Assembly: GCF_900215245.1 (NCBI RefSeq)
Contig: NZ_LT907842.1
Coordinates: 4,526,001-4,590,000, forward strand
Reading direction: 5' to 3'
Length of the DNA stretch: 64,000 bases
Source of the DNA: Pseudomonas fluorescens
GTDB taxonomy: Bacteria; Pseudomonadota; Gammaproteobacteria; Pseudomonadales; Pseudomonadaceae
Made by a program: the position numbers and the translations under genes. Below, one piece after another: positions 1-9,687 of this stretch (the first letter of the stretch is position 1; every line of letters begins with the position of its first letter). The notes under the pieces were generated by a model that was not told the DNA's origin, searched no databases, and saw nothing but the letters and a program-made list of their open reading frames with translations.

Positions 1-1654
1 TTCGCCCCAAACGATCTCGAACAACCCGCAGGCGGTTGTCATACGCATCGCTGATGGCTGTGAGTAAACCGTCGCGGAAATGGTAGAAACGTGACGCCTG
101 AGCCAGCACCAGTTCATCGGGCAAAGCGCCCAAGTAAATCGCGGCTTCGGCCAGGCTGTTGGTAATCACCGGTCGGGCGGCAGAAGGCAAGGGCAGGGCA
201 GTCGAGCGGTTCTCATGATCCGTCCACACCACCGAATCGCCATCCACCACCAACCGCTGGGCCAGCGCATGACTCCAGCCAAACCCCAGTCCGCAATCCA
301 CGTCCACCGCACTGGTGCGATACAACCGTGTCCACTCAAACGGCAATATCCCGTCCAGCACACCGTCGGTGAGGGTCAGCAGTTCCTCGCCGGTCACCAT
401 CGACACCGGGCAACCGTTGGTGGCCGTCTTGTCCGCCGGGGCCGCCGCATCGCCGTTCGGGTTCTTACCCGTAGCCGGCACATCGTCGACAGGTTCCTGG
501 CGCACCAATGTCGTCTGCTGGGTCTTCTTACGAACCGCCGGCACCGGGTTGGAAACCAACTGCTCCCCCGCCTTCAACGGCGCAACCGGCACCGTCTTGA
601 TCGGCGTCGCCGCGCTACCAATCAGCAGTGGCTTCACCGCCTCGGCATGCAGCTCCAACCTGGGCATCACCAGCTTGGTCGCCAACAACTCCAGCAGATC
701 CCGCGCCCGCCCAGACTTGATGTGCCCCAGCACCTGCGTACCCAGGCGTACCGCCACACCCATTCCCGCAGTCGCCCAGATCAGCAGCAGGTTGATCAAC
801 ACCTCGCCGGTGATTTCCCCCATCAGTTCGTTCATTTCTTGCGGCGGCAGCATTCGCATCCAACTGACCATCGCCGACACATAAATGAACAACAACGGCT
901 CATCGCTGAGTATCAGCAGGCCGTTGGCAATCGCGTCGTTGCCGAGCTTCAGCAGTTCATCAAGTTCGGTTTGGGAGATGTATTGCAGCAATTTCTCGCT
1001 GTTGGGCTGGATGTCCGCCAGCAAGTCAAACAGTTGCGTGATGTTGTCCCACAGCCCGTAAAGCGCTTTGCCCATGCCACTGAGAAACGCCGCTTCCAGC
1101 ACCCGGCGCCGATCCAGCGGAGTAGCGTTCGTGTAGTCTTTCCACTGCGCTTGGAACGTGCCGTTCCACTCGCTGCGCAGGCGCGCCTCCAACGCCCCGA
1201 TCACCGACTGATAAGACGCGTACAGCGCCTTGACGTGATCTGTGGAAACGTTGGGATAGAAGCTGATTCGGTACGGCTGGTTGCGGTCGCAGTCGGTGAT
1301 TTCGAGAATGCCGCTGGGGCCGATGGTCTTGTGGATTGGCTCGCCCAGCGGCCCGCCGTTGGGATCGACACGTTGCAGCACCACCGGCGTGTTGCCGATC
1401 GGCACAAACCGCGTGCTCTGGAACATGTGCACCAGGGTCAACGTGCCGTTGGCCTGGCAGGTAGCAACAGTGCTGCTGGGAAAAATGGCGCGGTGGATGG
1501 GCGCGACCAGCGCCACCTCGTCGCCGACCTTGAACACCTGCTCGACATCCAGCGCCGAAAAGCTCCAGAAGCTCGCAGCCCAGTCGTCAAAGGTGTTCAG
1601 GCACTCTCTAAAGTCGCGCAAGACGGTTTCAACATCGACCGTCTTGGCATCCAT
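1..1654 (-). CDS. Rhs-family protein, 5' part only (runs off left edge)
   Basis: The reverse strand is open from an ATG at 1654 to the window edge (about 551 codons). Its first 300 or so residues hold two hydrophobic stretches (around GLLILSDEPLLFIYV and LINLLLIWATAG). A DUF6531-type segment follows at about residues 412-490 (PVSMVTGEELLTLTDG, then WTRLYRTS and GFGWSHALAQRL), and then the first RHS repeats (ASRFYHFRDGLLTAISDAYDNRLRVV). The family forms large shell-like carriers for C-terminal toxins, often delivered by type VI secretion. No PAAR domain is seen at the N-terminus, and no vgrG or Eag chaperone gene lies upstream. The toxin end and any immunity gene lie outside the window. An upstream in-frame TTG would add 12 residues; neither start has a strong ribosome site. 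Confidence 0.85.
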   Translation of the reverse strand, partial: MDAKTVDVETVLRDFRECLNTFDDWAASFWSFSALDVEQVFKVGDEVALVAPIHRAIFPSSTVATCQANGTLTLVHMFQSTRFVPIGNTPVVLQRVDPNGGPLGEPIHKTIGPSGILEITDCDRNQPYRISFYPNVSTDHVKALYASYQSVIGALEARLRSEWNGTFQAQWKDYTNATPLDRRRVLEAAFLSGMGKALYGLWDNITQLFDLLADIQPNSEKLLQYISQTELDELLKLGNDAIANGLLILSDEPLLFIYVSAMVSWMRMLPPQEMNELMGEITGEVLINLLLIWATAGMGVAVRLGTQVLGHIKSGRARDLLELLATKLVMPRLELHAEAVKPLLIGSAATPIKTVPVAPLKAGEQLVSNPVPAVRKKTQQTTLVRQEPVDDVPATGKNPNGDAAAPADKTATNGCPVSMVTGEELLTLTDGVLDGILPFEWTRLYRTSAVDVDCGLGFGWSHALAQRLVVDGDSVVWTDHENRSTALPLPSAARPVITNSLAEAAIYLGALPDELVLAQASRFYHFRDGLLTAISDAYDNRLRVVRDRLGR

Positions 1655-1870
1655 TGGGGTCAGGGCCAGCCTGCCAATGGCCGTGTTCAAGCGACAGCCC
1701 CAAAACCCTGGGCTTTAACAAAGAAAACCATCTGCAATCCCTCGCACTGTGTGATCAGGCGAAGGACTTTGCAGAGGTTTTAAGGAGAGATCTGTAGAGC
1801 TTGTCCGGCTGTTACGTGGGAAGTTTCAGTAGTCCTTGTCGGTGATCCATTGACATGATTCAACGCGTTC

Positions 1871-2485
1871 TCAGCGCTGCGCAAACGCCAGGTTCAACCC
1901 CAGCCCGGCAAAGGCCGTGGCAAAACTGCGTCGCAGCCAGTTCTGCACACGTGGCGACTCGACCACTGCACGACGAAACACATTCGCCAACAGGCCATAC
2001 AGTACAAACACTGCAAGCGTCATCGCCATGAACACGCCGCTCAGTACCAGCATCTGCAAGGCCGGCGCGGTGCCGCCTGGCGTTACGAATTGAGGCAGGA
2101 AGGCCAGGAAGAAAATTGTCAGCTTGGGGTTAAGAATGTTCAGCAAGAAGCCACGCAGGATCAGGCTGCGCGCGGTCGCAACTGTCGGCGTGTCGTTCAT
2201 TGCAAAGGCCGAGCGGTCACGCCAGGTGGCATAGGCCAGGTACAGCAGGTAGGCCGCGCCGGCGAATTTCAATGCTTCGAAGGCCAAGGCGCTGGTGTGG
2301 AGCAGGGCGGACAGGCCCAGTATCGACGCCAACAAGTGCGGGATGATCCCGGCGGTGCAGCCCAGCGCGGCAAATATGCTGGCGCGTTTGCCGGAGGTCA
2401 GGCCGGTAGAGACGGTAAAAATCACCCCAGTGCCGGGGATCAGTAAGACGATCAGGCAGGTGACGAGGACATTCAGACTGAGCAT
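1871..2485 (-). CDS. LysE/RhtB-family amino-acid exporter
   Basis: A 204-residue polytopic membrane protein. The N-terminal helix MLSLNVLVTCLIVLLIPGTG carries the PGTG version of the family's PGP motif. A later NPKLTIFFLAFLPQF segment is the typical second signature (N-P-K-x3-FF). Family members export amino acids or derivatives across the inner membrane by proton exchange; the substrate cannot be told from sequence. The ATG at 2485 was chosen because the longer frame would run into the divergent lipoprotein promoter region. It is transcribed away from the lipoprotein gene starting at 2631. Confidence 0.85.
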   Translation of the reverse strand: MLSLNVLVTCLIVLLIPGTGVIFTVSTGLTSGKRASIFAALGCTAGIIPHLLASILGLSALLHTSALAFEALKFAGAAYLLYLAYATWRDRSAFAMNDTPTVATARSLILRGFLLNILNPKLTIFFLAFLPQFVTPGGTAPALQMLVLSGVFMAMTLAVFVLYGLLANVFRRAVVESPRVQNWLRRSFATAFAGLGLNLAFAQR

Positions 2486-2630
2486 GGCATCCAACTCCGT
2501 GTGCGAATGGCTGATGACGGATGCTGTCACGTTCGGTGATAACTGGCGAGTGCACCAGGTTGGCGAACCCCGGTTAGACTTACCTGTCGATATCCGCATT
2601 GCCCGGCCCGTCGTTATTCAAGGAAGCCCC

Positions 2631-3716
2631 ATGTATTCAAGCCGTCTGATCCTGTGCCTCACTACGTTGCTGGTGCTGGCCGGCTGCTCCACCCCACGTG
2701 GCCCGCAGCAGCCTGAGCGCAGCGAAGCCGAGGTAAAGGCGCAGATCGTGCGCCTGTTGCCAGCCTCGGTACCGGACCGCAGTGGCTGGGCCCAGGACAT
2801 TTACACCGCTTTCGACACCCAGAAAATCTACCCCAGCACCGAGCATATCTGCGCTGTGCTGGCGGTGACCGAGCAAGAGTCCACCTACCAGGTCGACCCA
2901 CCCGTGCCGAACATGGGCAAGATCGCCCAGGACGAAATTCTGCGCCGTGCCGGCAAGGTCCATGTCCCGGCGTTTGTGGTGCGTGCCACGCTGCAATTGC
3001 GCTCGCCCAGCGGCAAGACTTACGCCGATCGTCTCACTGGCGCACGTACAGAGAAGGACCTCAGCGGCATCTTTGATGATTTCATCAGCAGTGTGCCCTT
3101 GGGCAATACCTTGTTTGACGGTTTCAACCCGGTGCATACCGCCGGCCCCATGCAGGTCAGCATCGACTTTGCGCAACAACACGCCCGTGATTATCCCTAC
3201 ACCGTGGATGGCACGATTCGACGCGAAGTCTTCACCCGTCGTGGTGGGATGTATTTTGGTATCACCCATCTGCTCGGTTACCCGGTGAGCTACGACCAGC
3301 CGTTGTACCGCTTCGCCGATTTCAACGCGGGCTGGTATGCCAGCCGTAACGCTGCGTTTCAGGCTGCCGTCAGCCGTGCCAGCGGCACCGAGCTGGCGTT
3401 GGACGGGGATTTGATTCGTTATGGGTCGCTGCTGCCGGGTACCACAGAGCTGGCGGTGCGCTCACTGGGTTCGAAGTTGGACATGCGCAACCCCAGCATC
3501 CGCAGCCAACTGGAGCAGGGCGAGCAATTGGACTTTGAGCAGACCACCCTCTACCAGCGTGTGTTTGCTCTAGCGGATAAGGCGGCAGGCAAGCCGATGC
3601 CACGGGCGATCCTGCCGGGCATCGTGCTCAAGAGCCCGAAGATCACCCGCAACCTGACCACGGCGTGGTTTGCCAAGCGGGTGGATGAGCGCTATCAGCG
3701 CTGTATGAAGCGCTGA
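2631..3716 (+). CDS. DUF1615 family lipoprotein
   Basis: A 361-residue predicted lipoprotein. MYSSRLILCLTTLLVLAGC is a signal peptide ending in the lipobox LAGC, and AAGGAAG lies 7 nt before the ATG. The mature part contains LAVTEQESTYQVDPPVPNMG, which resembles a lysozyme-like or transglycosylase active-site neighbourhood (E followed by S), and the later HTAGPMQVS. The family is known as DUF1615 in Pseudomonas and relatives and has no established function. A peptidoglycan-related role is an inference from the lysozyme-like motif. Its stop codon abuts the stop of the convergent DUF4349 gene with no spacer. Confidence 0.85.
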   Translation: MYSSRLILCLTTLLVLAGCSTPRGPQQPERSEAEVKAQIVRLLPASVPDRSGWAQDIYTAFDTQKIYPSTEHICAVLAVTEQESTYQVDPPVPNMGKIAQDEILRRAGKVHVPAFVVRATLQLRSPSGKTYADRLTGARTEKDLSGIFDDFISSVPLGNTLFDGFNPVHTAGPMQVSIDFAQQHARDYPYTVDGTIRREVFTRRGGMYFGITHLLGYPVSYDQPLYRFADFNAGWYASRNAAFQAAVSRASGTELALDGDLIRYGSLLPGTTELAVRSLGSKLDMRNPSIRSQLEQGEQLDFEQTTLYQRVFALADKAAGKPMPRAILPGIVLKSPKITRNLTTAWFAKRVDERYQRCMKR

Positions 3717-4502
3717 TCATGGGCGGCGTTTAACGAACCGCCGCCACAGCCAGACCCACAACCACACCACCGGGAACGCCAGGATCAAAAACGGCAGCAC
3801 ATAACTGGCGCGTTCCAGGGCGTCCGCCGTGCCGTTTACCAGGTTGTCACCCAGGTTGCTGAACATTCGGCTGAAGCGTGACTGTTGATGCGCACCGTCG
3901 GAAGAGCGGAAGTTCAGGGTCACACGGTTGGTATCAAGGCGACGTTGCTGGCCCGCGGCGACCTGTGCCAGTTCCTGCAGTTCGTTTTCGACAGCGGCCT
4001 GTTCCTTGCTCAGGGCGATCAGGTCGCTGACGCTGATGTCCTTGCGCTTGGCCAGTTCGTCGAGGCGTTGCTGTTGGGCTTGCAGGCGATCCTGGCGACG
4101 GCGCACATCGGCCACCGCGTCGGCCAGGTCTTCGGCACTGGTGATGCGCTGGCCGAGTTTCCCGCCTTCAGCGGCCAGTGTGACCATCGGCTCCACGCCG
4201 CTAGGCGCGATGCGCAGGATGAGCGTGCCGCCATGGTCATCCTCGGTGATGCCCAGAATATTGCAGGCGCCGAAACGTGCCGACTCACACGCCTCACGGG
4301 TAGCGTGCATACGTGGTGCAAGCAGGGCGCCAGGCAGCGCCAGCGTCAGCTCATGCTCATAGGCCAACTGCGCACCGGCCCGGCCTTGTTCGCCGTTGAT
4401 CACGGAGGCGCGGGAGTGATCCTTGGGCGAGCAACCCGCCAGGGCCAGGCCGGCCAGCAAGATCAGAAGCAGCGGTTTTGTTGTGCCTTCCAGATGGCGC
4501 AT
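3717..4502 (-). CDS. DUF4349 family lipoprotein with C-terminal membrane anchor
   Basis: A 261-residue protein with a signal peptide and lipobox (LLILLAGLALAGC) at the N-terminus. A globular part is followed by a long predicted coiled coil rich in Q, R, L and E (about residues 125-190), then VTLNFRSS, a hallmark of DUF4349. A C-terminal transmembrane segment (SYVLPFLILAFPVVWLWVWLW) ends in basic residues. Function is unknown; the layout suggests an envelope protein tethered at both ends. The ATG at 4502 is preferred over upstream codons because the signal peptide starts there. It is convergent with the DUF1615 gene. Confidence 0.85.
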   Translation of the reverse strand: MRHLEGTTKPLLLILLAGLALAGCSPKDHSRASVINGEQGRAGAQLAYEHELTLALPGALLAPRMHATREACESARFGACNILGITEDDHGGTLILRIAPSGVEPMVTLAAEGGKLGQRITSAEDLADAVADVRRRQDRLQAQQQRLDELAKRKDISVSDLIALSKEQAAVENELQELAQVAAGQQRRLDTNRVTLNFRSSDGAHQQSRFSRMFSNLGDNLVNGTADALERASYVLPFLILAFPVVWLWVWLWRRFVKRRP

Positions 4503-4659
4503 GGCAGTTCCTTTGGCGGTGCAGGGGAAATGGATCGCGATTAAAGCGGGTCTGGCGTATTTACGCAAAGCATCGCGCAGGATTTGCGTGGCTGATGGTG
4601 ATGGCAGCCTCGCAGAGCCAGGCGTACACCTCAAACCTTATGCCAAGGAAGAACGCGCC

Positions 4660-5076
4660 ATGATCGCTCACACTGTGCCCGAAGGGTTCGTCTCGCTGCC
4701 GCGCAGCAGCCCGTTGCTCGACTTGTTAGGCCCGGCGTATTGCCGCGGTGAAGGTTGGCAGCTGGAAATCGGCCTGCGCGCCGACAACCGCCATGCCAAT
4801 GGGCGCGGCACGGTGCACGGTGGGGTGTTAGCGACTCTGGCGGATATCGGCATGGGGTATGCGATGGCGTTTTCCAGCGAGCCAGCGTTGCCGTTAATGA
4901 CCGCGAGCATGACCCTGGACTACCTGGGCGCGGTGCAGGTGGGTGAGTGGATGGTGGTGCGGTTGGAGCATCATCAACGGGGTCGGCAGATGGCGTTCGC
5001 CACGGCGAGTTTGCAGGTGGGGGAGAAGGTCGTCGCGCGGGCGAGCGCGGTGTTTGCGGTGCCTCGTACCGACTGA
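4660..5076 (+). CDS. PaaI-type hotdog thioesterase
   Basis: A 138-residue single-domain protein. The segment GRGTVHGGVLATLADIGMGYA contains the HGG motif and the long helix start typical of PaaI/YbgC-like hotdog acyl-CoA thioesterases. The core strand pattern (MTASMTLDYLGAVQVGEWM, then RGRQMAFATASLQVGEKVVARASAVF) also fits. It would hydrolyse acyl- or aryl-CoA thioesters in the cytoplasm; the substrate is not predictable. AAGGAAG lies 9 nt before the ATG. It is transcribed divergently from the DUF4349 gene and ends at a bidirectional terminator shared with atoB. Confidence 0.85.
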   Translation: MIAHTVPEGFVSLPRSSPLLDLLGPAYCRGEGWQLEIGLRADNRHANGRGTVHGGVLATLADIGMGYAMAFSSEPALPLMTASMTLDYLGAVQVGEWMVVRLEHHQRGRQMAFATASLQVGEKVVARASAVFAVPRTD

Positions 5077-5119
5077 CAGTGAAGTCATCTGGGTGTTTTT
5101 TCAGGCCTGCCGCGCAAAG

Positions 5120-5152
5120 AAAAGGCCCGGTTTTCGTGGAACCGGGCCTTTT
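5120..5152. terminator. bidirectional intrinsic terminator
   Basis: A perfect 13-bp inverted repeat (AAAAGGCCCGGTT at 5120-5132 pairing with 5140-5152) with a 7-nt loop. It has A-rich and T-rich flanks in both directions, between the convergent thioesterase and atoB genes. Confidence 0.85.
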
Positions 5153-5168
5153 CCATGTTGCTCTTGAA

Positions 5169-6350
5169 TCAGCTGCGTTCGAGGGCGAGGGCTACGCCTT
5201 GACCACCACCGATGCACAGCGTCGCGAGGCCTTTCTTGGCATCGCGCTTGATCATTTCATGCAGCAGGGTCACCAGCACGCGGCAGCCTGAGGCACCGAT
5301 CGGGTGGCCGATGGCGATAGCGCCACCGTTGACGTTGACCTTGTCCGCATCCCACTCCAGCTCTTTGCCCACCGCCAGGGATTGCGCGGCGAAGGCTTCG
5401 TTAGCTTCGATCAGGTCCAGCTCGCCCAGGCTCCAGCCGGCTTTCTCCAGGCAGCGGCGGGTGGCCGAGACCGGGCCGATGCCCATGATGGCGGGGTCAA
5501 CACCGGCGTTGGCGTAGCTGGCAATACGCGCCAGAACGGGCAGGCCGAGTGCCTTGGCTTTATCCGCGCTCATCAGCAGTACCGCCGCCGCGCCGTCATT
5601 GAGGCTGGAGGCGTTGCCGGCGGTGACGCTGCCGTCTTTTTTGAACGCGGGCTTGAGCTTGGCCAGGGATTCGGCAGTGGTGCCGGCGCGCGGTTGTTCA
5701 TCGACCGCGAAAGCCACCGGGTCGCCTTTGCGCTGAGGAATCAGGATCGGGGTGATTTCATCGACAAACCGACCGGCCTCAATCGCTGCAGTGGCTTTCT
5801 GCTGGGAGGCTGCGGCGAAGGCGTCCTGGGCTTCGCGGCTGATGCCGTATTTGTCCACCAGGTTCTCGGCGGTGATGCCCATGTGGTAGTCGTTGAATGC
5901 ATCCCACAGGCCGTCGGTGATCATGCTGTCGATCATCTTGGCGTGGCCCATGCGCAAGCCGGTGCGCGCAGCGGGCAGAACGTACGGCGCCAGGCTCATG
6001 TTTTCCATGCCGCCGGCGATGATCACCTCAGCGTCGCCGCAACGAATCGCCTGGGCGCCCAGGTGCAGCGCTTTGAGGCCAGAACCGCACACCTTGTTCA
6101 GGGTCAAGGCCGGCACAGCATGCGGCAGGCCGGCGAGAATCGACGCCTGGCGCGCAGGGTTCTGGCCGCTGCCGGCGGTGAGCACCTGGCCGAGGATGAC
6201 TTCATCCACCTGAGCCGGGTCCAGGCCGGTCTGCTCCAGCAGGCGACGGATCACGGCCGCGCCCAGTTCCGGCGCCGGGATACTGGCCAGCGAACCTTGA
6301 AAGCTGCCCACGGCGGTGCGGGTGGCAGCAACAATCACGACGTCTTGCAT
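5169..6350 (-). CDS. atoB: Acetyl-CoA C-acetyltransferase (thiolase)
   Basis: A 393-residue thiolase, the normal family length. [12 protein letters not shown] contains the acyl-accepting Cys88. GHPIGASG carries the catalytic His, and CIGGGQG carries the second Cys near the C-terminus. It converts acetoacetyl-CoA and CoA to two acetyl-CoA. The ATG at 6350 is used, with GAGGA upstream; an in-frame GTG 15 nt earlier overlaps the end of the preceding gene. It is the third gene of the dhcA-dhcB-atoB operon (11-nt spacing), so acetoacetyl-CoA made by the CoA-transferase is probably cleaved here. Confidence 0.93.
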   Translation of the reverse strand: MQDVVIVAATRTAVGSFQGSLASIPAPELGAAVIRRLLEQTGLDPAQVDEVILGQVLTAGSGQNPARQASILAGLPHAVPALTLNKVCGSGLKALHLGAQAIRCGDAEVIIAGGMENMSLAPYVLPAARTGLRMGHAKMIDSMITDGLWDAFNDYHMGITAENLVDKYGISREAQDAFAAASQQKATAAIEAGRFVDEITPILIPQRKGDPVAFAVDEQPRAGTTAESLAKLKPAFKKDGSVTAGNASSLNDGAAAVLLMSADKAKALGLPVLARIASYANAGVDPAIMGIGPVSATRRCLEKAGWSLGELDLIEANEAFAAQSLAVGKELEWDADKVNVNGGAIAIGHPIGASGCRVLVTLLHEMIKRDAKKGLATLCIGGGQGVALALERS

Positions 6351-6361
6351 GGAATCTGTCC

Positions 6362-7021
6362 TCACTGGAAGTGCATTTCTGGAACGTGGTCCGGGACGAT
6401 CAGTTTACCGGCGGTCTTGCTCACAATCTCTTCAACGCTGACGCCAGGTGCGCGTTCCTTGAGGACAAAAGCGCCATTTTCGATTTCCAGGTAAGCAAGA
6501 TCGGTCAGCACACGCTTGATGCACTTGGCGCCCGTCAGCGGCAGGCTGCATTGGCTGAGCAACTTGGACTCACCGTCCTTGGAGGCGTGGGTCATGATGA
6601 CGATGATGTTTTCCGCGCCGGCCACCAGGTCCATGGCGCCGCCCATGCCTTTGACCAGTTTGCCGGGGATCATCCATGAGGCGATATTGCCGTGTACGTC
6701 GACTTCAAACGCGCCGAGCACGGTGAGGTCGACGTGGCCGCCGCGAATCATCGCGAAGGACTCGGCGGAGGAGAAAATCGACGCGCCAATGCGCGCCGTC
6801 ACCGTTTGTTTGCCGGCGTTGATCATGTCGGCATCGATGGTTTCTTCAGTCGGAAACGGACCCATGCCCAGCAGGCCGTTTTCCGATTGCAGCATCACTT
6901 CCATGCCTTCGGGGATGTAGTTGGCCACGAGGGTCGGAATGCCGATGCCGAGGTTGACGTAGAAACCATCCTGCATTTCGCGGGCGACGCGTTGAGCCAT
7001 TTGTTCGCGGGTAAGAGCCAT
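6362..7021 (-). CDS. dhcB: 3-oxoacid/dehydrocarnitine CoA-transferase, subunit B
   Basis: A 219-residue beta subunit of a family I CoA-transferase. The sequence [16 protein letters not shown] contains the family's S-E-N-G signature with the catalytic glutamate that forms the CoA thioester. AAGGAGACAAGAA directly precedes the ATG. With subunit A it moves CoA from succinyl-CoA or acetyl-CoA to acetoacetate or, as described for P. aeruginosa PA1999-PA2000 (DhcAB), to dehydrocarnitine. Operon order and the divergent LysR gene match that P. aeruginosa locus. The assignment to dehydrocarnitine rather than plain acetoacetate (scoB) is by synteny. Confidence 0.85.
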   Translation of the reverse strand: MALTREQMAQRVAREMQDGFYVNLGIGIPTLVANYIPEGMEVMLQSENGLLGMGPFPTEETIDADMINAGKQTVTARIGASIFSSAESFAMIRGGHVDLTVLGAFEVDVHGNIASWMIPGKLVKGMGGAMDLVAGAENIIVIMTHASKDGESKLLSQCSLPLTGAKCIKRVLTDLAYLEIENGAFVLKERAPGVSVEEIVSKTAGKLIVPDHVPEMHFQ

Positions 7022-7052
7022 TTCTTGTCTCCTTATTATTTGGGCTGGAGGA

Positions 7053-7751
7053 TTATTTGCGGACGGTGCGCTGTTCGATGCGCTTCTCGAAGGTGCCGCA
7101 GATGATCCGGTCGACGTAGATGCCAGGGGTGTGGATCTGCGCCGGGTCCAGCTCGCCCGGTTCGACGATTTCTTCAACTTCGACCACGGTGATCTTGCCG
7201 GCGGTGGCGGCCAGCGGGTTGAAGTTCTGGGCGGTGTGACGGTAGATGACGTTGCCGAAGTGGTCGGCTTTCCAGCCTTTGACAATCGCGAAGTCGCCGG
7301 TGATGGACTCTTCCATCAGGTACGGGCGACCGTTGAATTCGCGGGTTTCCTTGCCTTCGGCCACCGGGGTGCCGACGCCGGTAGCGGTGAAGAACGCCGG
7401 GATGCCGGCACCGCCTGCGCGCATTTTTTCTGCGAGGGTGCCTTGTGGGGTGAGCACTACTTCGATTTCGCCGCTGAGCAGTTGCTTCTCGAACAGCGCA
7501 TTTTCACCGACGTAGGACGCGATCACTTTGCGGATCTGCTTTTCTTCCAGCAGCACGCCCAGGCCGAAACCGTCGACGCCGCAATTATTGGAAACCACGG
7601 TCAGGTTGCGGGTGCCTTTGCGTTTGATCTCGGCGATGAGGTTTTCCGGAATGCCGCACAAGCCAAAACCACCGGAAAGCACCGTCATGCCGTCTTCCAG
7701 GCCTGCCAGTGCTTCTTCATAGGACGCCACGCGTTTATCGAAACCTGCCAT
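7053..7751 (-). CDS. dhcA: 3-oxoacid/dehydrocarnitine CoA-transferase, subunit A
   Basis: A 232-residue alpha subunit. [19 protein letters not shown] is the N-terminal family I CoA-transferase signature (GGFGLCG-P), and [18 protein letters not shown] and [17 protein letters not shown] follow in the usual order. AGAGGTG lies upstream of the ATG at 7751. It is the first gene of the operon with subunit B (31-nt gap) and atoB. A promoter must lie in the 133-nt region shared with the divergent LysR gene. Equivalent to PA1999 (DhcA) of P. aeruginosa by sequence type and neighbours; also annotatable as scoA. Confidence 0.85.
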   Translation of the reverse strand: MAGFDKRVASYEEALAGLEDGMTVLSGGFGLCGIPENLIAEIKRKGTRNLTVVSNNCGVDGFGLGVLLEEKQIRKVIASYVGENALFEKQLLSGEIEVVLTPQGTLAEKMRAGGAGIPAFFTATGVGTPVAEGKETREFNGRPYLMEESITGDFAIVKGWKADHFGNVIYRHTAQNFNPLAATAGKITVVEVEEIVEPGELDPAQIHTPGIYVDRIICGTFEKRIEQRTVRK

Positions 7752-7884
7752 ATGCACCTCTTTTATTGTTTGTGGGCCAGCCAATGAGCCGAGTGTTGCG
7801 CCGACGCATTGATTTGTTAAGTTGTTTTTTAAGGTTGATTGATTTAGAAAACAGCATAGTCGACGTGTGGCCCGGAGCAGCTTT

Positions 7885-8790
7885 ATGACCGTTAAACAGA
7901 TGCGAGCCTTTCTCGCCGTGGCCCAGAGCCTGAGTTTCGCCGCTGCCTGCGAGCGCCTGCACCTTTCCCAATCGGCCTTGAGCCTGACGATCAAGGGGCT
8001 GGAGGAGGGCTTGGGTGGCCGCCTGTTCAGCCGCAATACCCGCAACGTCGCGCTGACGCCTGAAGGTGAATCGTTGTTACCCCTGGCGCGGCGCCTGATT
8101 GCGGAGTGGGACAACGCCGAGGATGAACTGCGCCAGCGCTTCACCCTGCAGCGTGGCCGCGTCACCGTGGCCGCGATGCCCTCGTTTGCGGGCAACCTGC
8201 TGCCGCCGATTCTGAAGATATTCCGCGCACGTTACCCTCAGGTGAATGTGACGGTGCATGACCTGATCAACGAGCAGGTACTGGAGATGGTCCGCGACCG
8301 TCAGGTGGAACTGGGCGTGGCGTTCGAACCGTCCGAAGGTTCGTCATTGGCATTCACGCCGTTGTACCTGGACCGGTTCATCGCCGTGGTGCCGGGCGAT
8401 TCGCCCTTGGCACAGTGTGCCGAAATCGATTGGAAAACCTTATTGGAGCAACCGTTCATTACTCTGCAACGGCCCTCCACGGTGCGGGTGATGTTGGAGG
8501 AACACTTGGGTGCCTTGCAGATGAAGTTGCCGGTGGCGCTGGAGAGTCATCAACTGGCCACGGTGGGCAAGATGGTTGCTAACGGCCTGGGCGTCAGTGC
8601 CGTACCGGCATTGTGCGCACGCCAGATGGAGGAGGCGGGTGCCCATTGCATTACGTTGAGCGATCCGGTGATCGAGCGGCCCATTGGTGTTCTGACCAAA
8701 CCCGGGCATGAGTTGTCGGCGGCGGCGCAGGTGTTGTTTGATATTTTTCGCGATGAAGCGGCGAAGGGTAGGTTTCCTGCACGGCTATAA
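7885..8790 (+). CDS. LysR-type regulator of the dhcA-dhcB-atoB operon (DhcR-like)
   Basis: A 301-residue LysR protein. The N-terminal winged HTH reads [41 protein letters not shown], and the substrate-binding domain spans about residues 90-290. CGGAGCAG precedes the ATG at 7885; a GTG 18 nt upstream is less likely. It diverges from the CoA-transferase operon across 133 nt that contain T/A-rich stretches (TTGTTAAGTTGTTTTTTAAG) suitable for LysR binding. P. aeruginosa has an equivalent regulator (PA1998, DhcR) beside dhcAB that is needed for carnitine catabolism. The inducer here is inferred to be a carnitine or ketone-body intermediate. Confidence 0.85.
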   Translation: MTVKQMRAFLAVAQSLSFAAACERLHLSQSALSLTIKGLEEGLGGRLFSRNTRNVALTPEGESLLPLARRLIAEWDNAEDELRQRFTLQRGRVTVAAMPSFAGNLLPPILKIFRARYPQVNVTVHDLINEQVLEMVRDRQVELGVAFEPSEGSSLAFTPLYLDRFIAVVPGDSPLAQCAEIDWKTLLEQPFITLQRPSTVRVMLEEHLGALQMKLPVALESHQLATVGKMVANGLGVSAVPALCARQMEEAGAHCITLSDPVIERPIGVLTKPGHELSAAAQVLFDIFRDEAAKGRFPARL

Positions 8791-8814
8791 AGTTAATCAA
8801 CGTCAGGTATTAAA

Positions 8815-8842
8815 AAGCCCGCTCGAATAAACGAGCGGGCTT
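8815..8842. terminator. bidirectional intrinsic terminator
   Basis: AAGCCCGCTCG (8815-8825) and its exact complement (8832-8842) flank a 6-nt AATAAA loop, with A- and T-rich ends. It separates the convergent LysR gene and the 109-residue hypothetical gene. Confidence 0.85.
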
Positions 8843-8862
8843 AAAATTAAGTGGCACTGTTA

Positions 8863-9192
8863 TCAGCAGTATCTATCAATCACTTTAACCTGCGATTGGC
8901 CTTTGAGGTGCTGCCATTCGGTATTAAGTGTGTGAAAAACTTGCTCGATAAAGTTGCGATCGGCAGCCGCTTTCTTGCCAACATAACCCTGGCCGCGGCG
9001 GTACATCTTCAGGCGCGCCGCCAGTTCATGGTGGTTACGGTCGAACTCGGCTTCTTCGGTATGGGGCGCCAGGCAGTCAATGTTGACTTCACCCGATTTA
9101 CCAATCCACAGGATATGGTCGTCGAGTTTGTCTTTCTGCGCTGCGAACATCTCAGCCAATTCATCGATAGTAGGTTGGTTGTTCAGATTCAT
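8863..9192 (-). CDS. Conserved hypothetical protein
   Basis: A 109-residue soluble protein without signal peptide or membrane segment. It is acidic at the N-terminus (MNLNNQPTIDELAEMFAAQKDKLDDHILWIGKSG) and has a middle part rich in R, K and Y. I do not recognise a named domain. AAGGGGCTTACAC precedes the ATG at 9192, and the gene ends at a clear terminator, so it looks expressed and monocistronic. The protein has normal codon usage for the window. No function is proposed. Confidence 0.65.
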   Translation of the reverse strand: MNLNNQPTIDELAEMFAAQKDKLDDHILWIGKSGEVNIDCLAPHTEEAEFDRNHHELAARLKMYRRGQGYVGKKAAADRNFIEQVFHTLNTEWQHLKGQSQVKVIDRYC

Positions 9193-9687
9193 GTGTAAGC
9201 CCCTTGACCAGTTGGCGATCTATCAGTTGATTCGTTAATACTGCTTAGTTGTCTCCGGTTCCGAAAACCGGGCGTCAGTGACGGTCTGCCGAATACGGGC
9301 AGGGTCTTGAACCTGATGCATGTAGTCTTGCTGATGAACTGCTACGCAATGGTTTCATAACGAAGACAAGTAGCGTTTGAGCCCCTTGTACCGATTCTTT
9401 CGAGCCGGTCAGCTTCATCAATCTGCCTTGTGGGCAGTGCACATCCGGAAAAAACAGCTCGGCGGTCAGACGAGCTTGTTCAAAACGCTTGTTACCAACG
9501 CTCCCGATCCGGGAGACGTCTCGATAATGCAAGGACAAAAAGGTTACGTCAACGGTTATGTAGTGATTTTTTTAGAGCACTACATAAATCGCAGCAGGGA
9601 CGGGAGAATGCGCGAAAACGTGACTCGGGCGTCATTTTTTGTGCGGTGGGTCGAAGGGCACGATAGTCGAACCACCACACGAACCCT
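9193..9687. other. Gap without a supportable gene; contains a 10-bp hairpin
   Basis: About 495 nt without a convincing coding frame on either strand. Open frames here lack ribosome sites and family-like sequence. At 9556-9587 TTATGTAGTG and its exact complement flank a 12-nt T-rich loop; this could be a small RNA terminator or a protein site. The segment around 9300-9530 may be a gene remnant, but I cannot identify it. Confidence 0.5.

Noticed and set aside
215..1783. 522-codon forward open frame opposite the rhs gene
   Set aside because: It is rich in His, Gln and Arg with no family-like sequence, and lies exactly antisense to the convincing rhs reading frame.
9275..9538. 87-codon reverse ORF in the gap before the sirtuin gene
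   Set aside because: Starts at TTG without ribosome site and has no family resemblance; might be a remnant but is not supportable as a gene.
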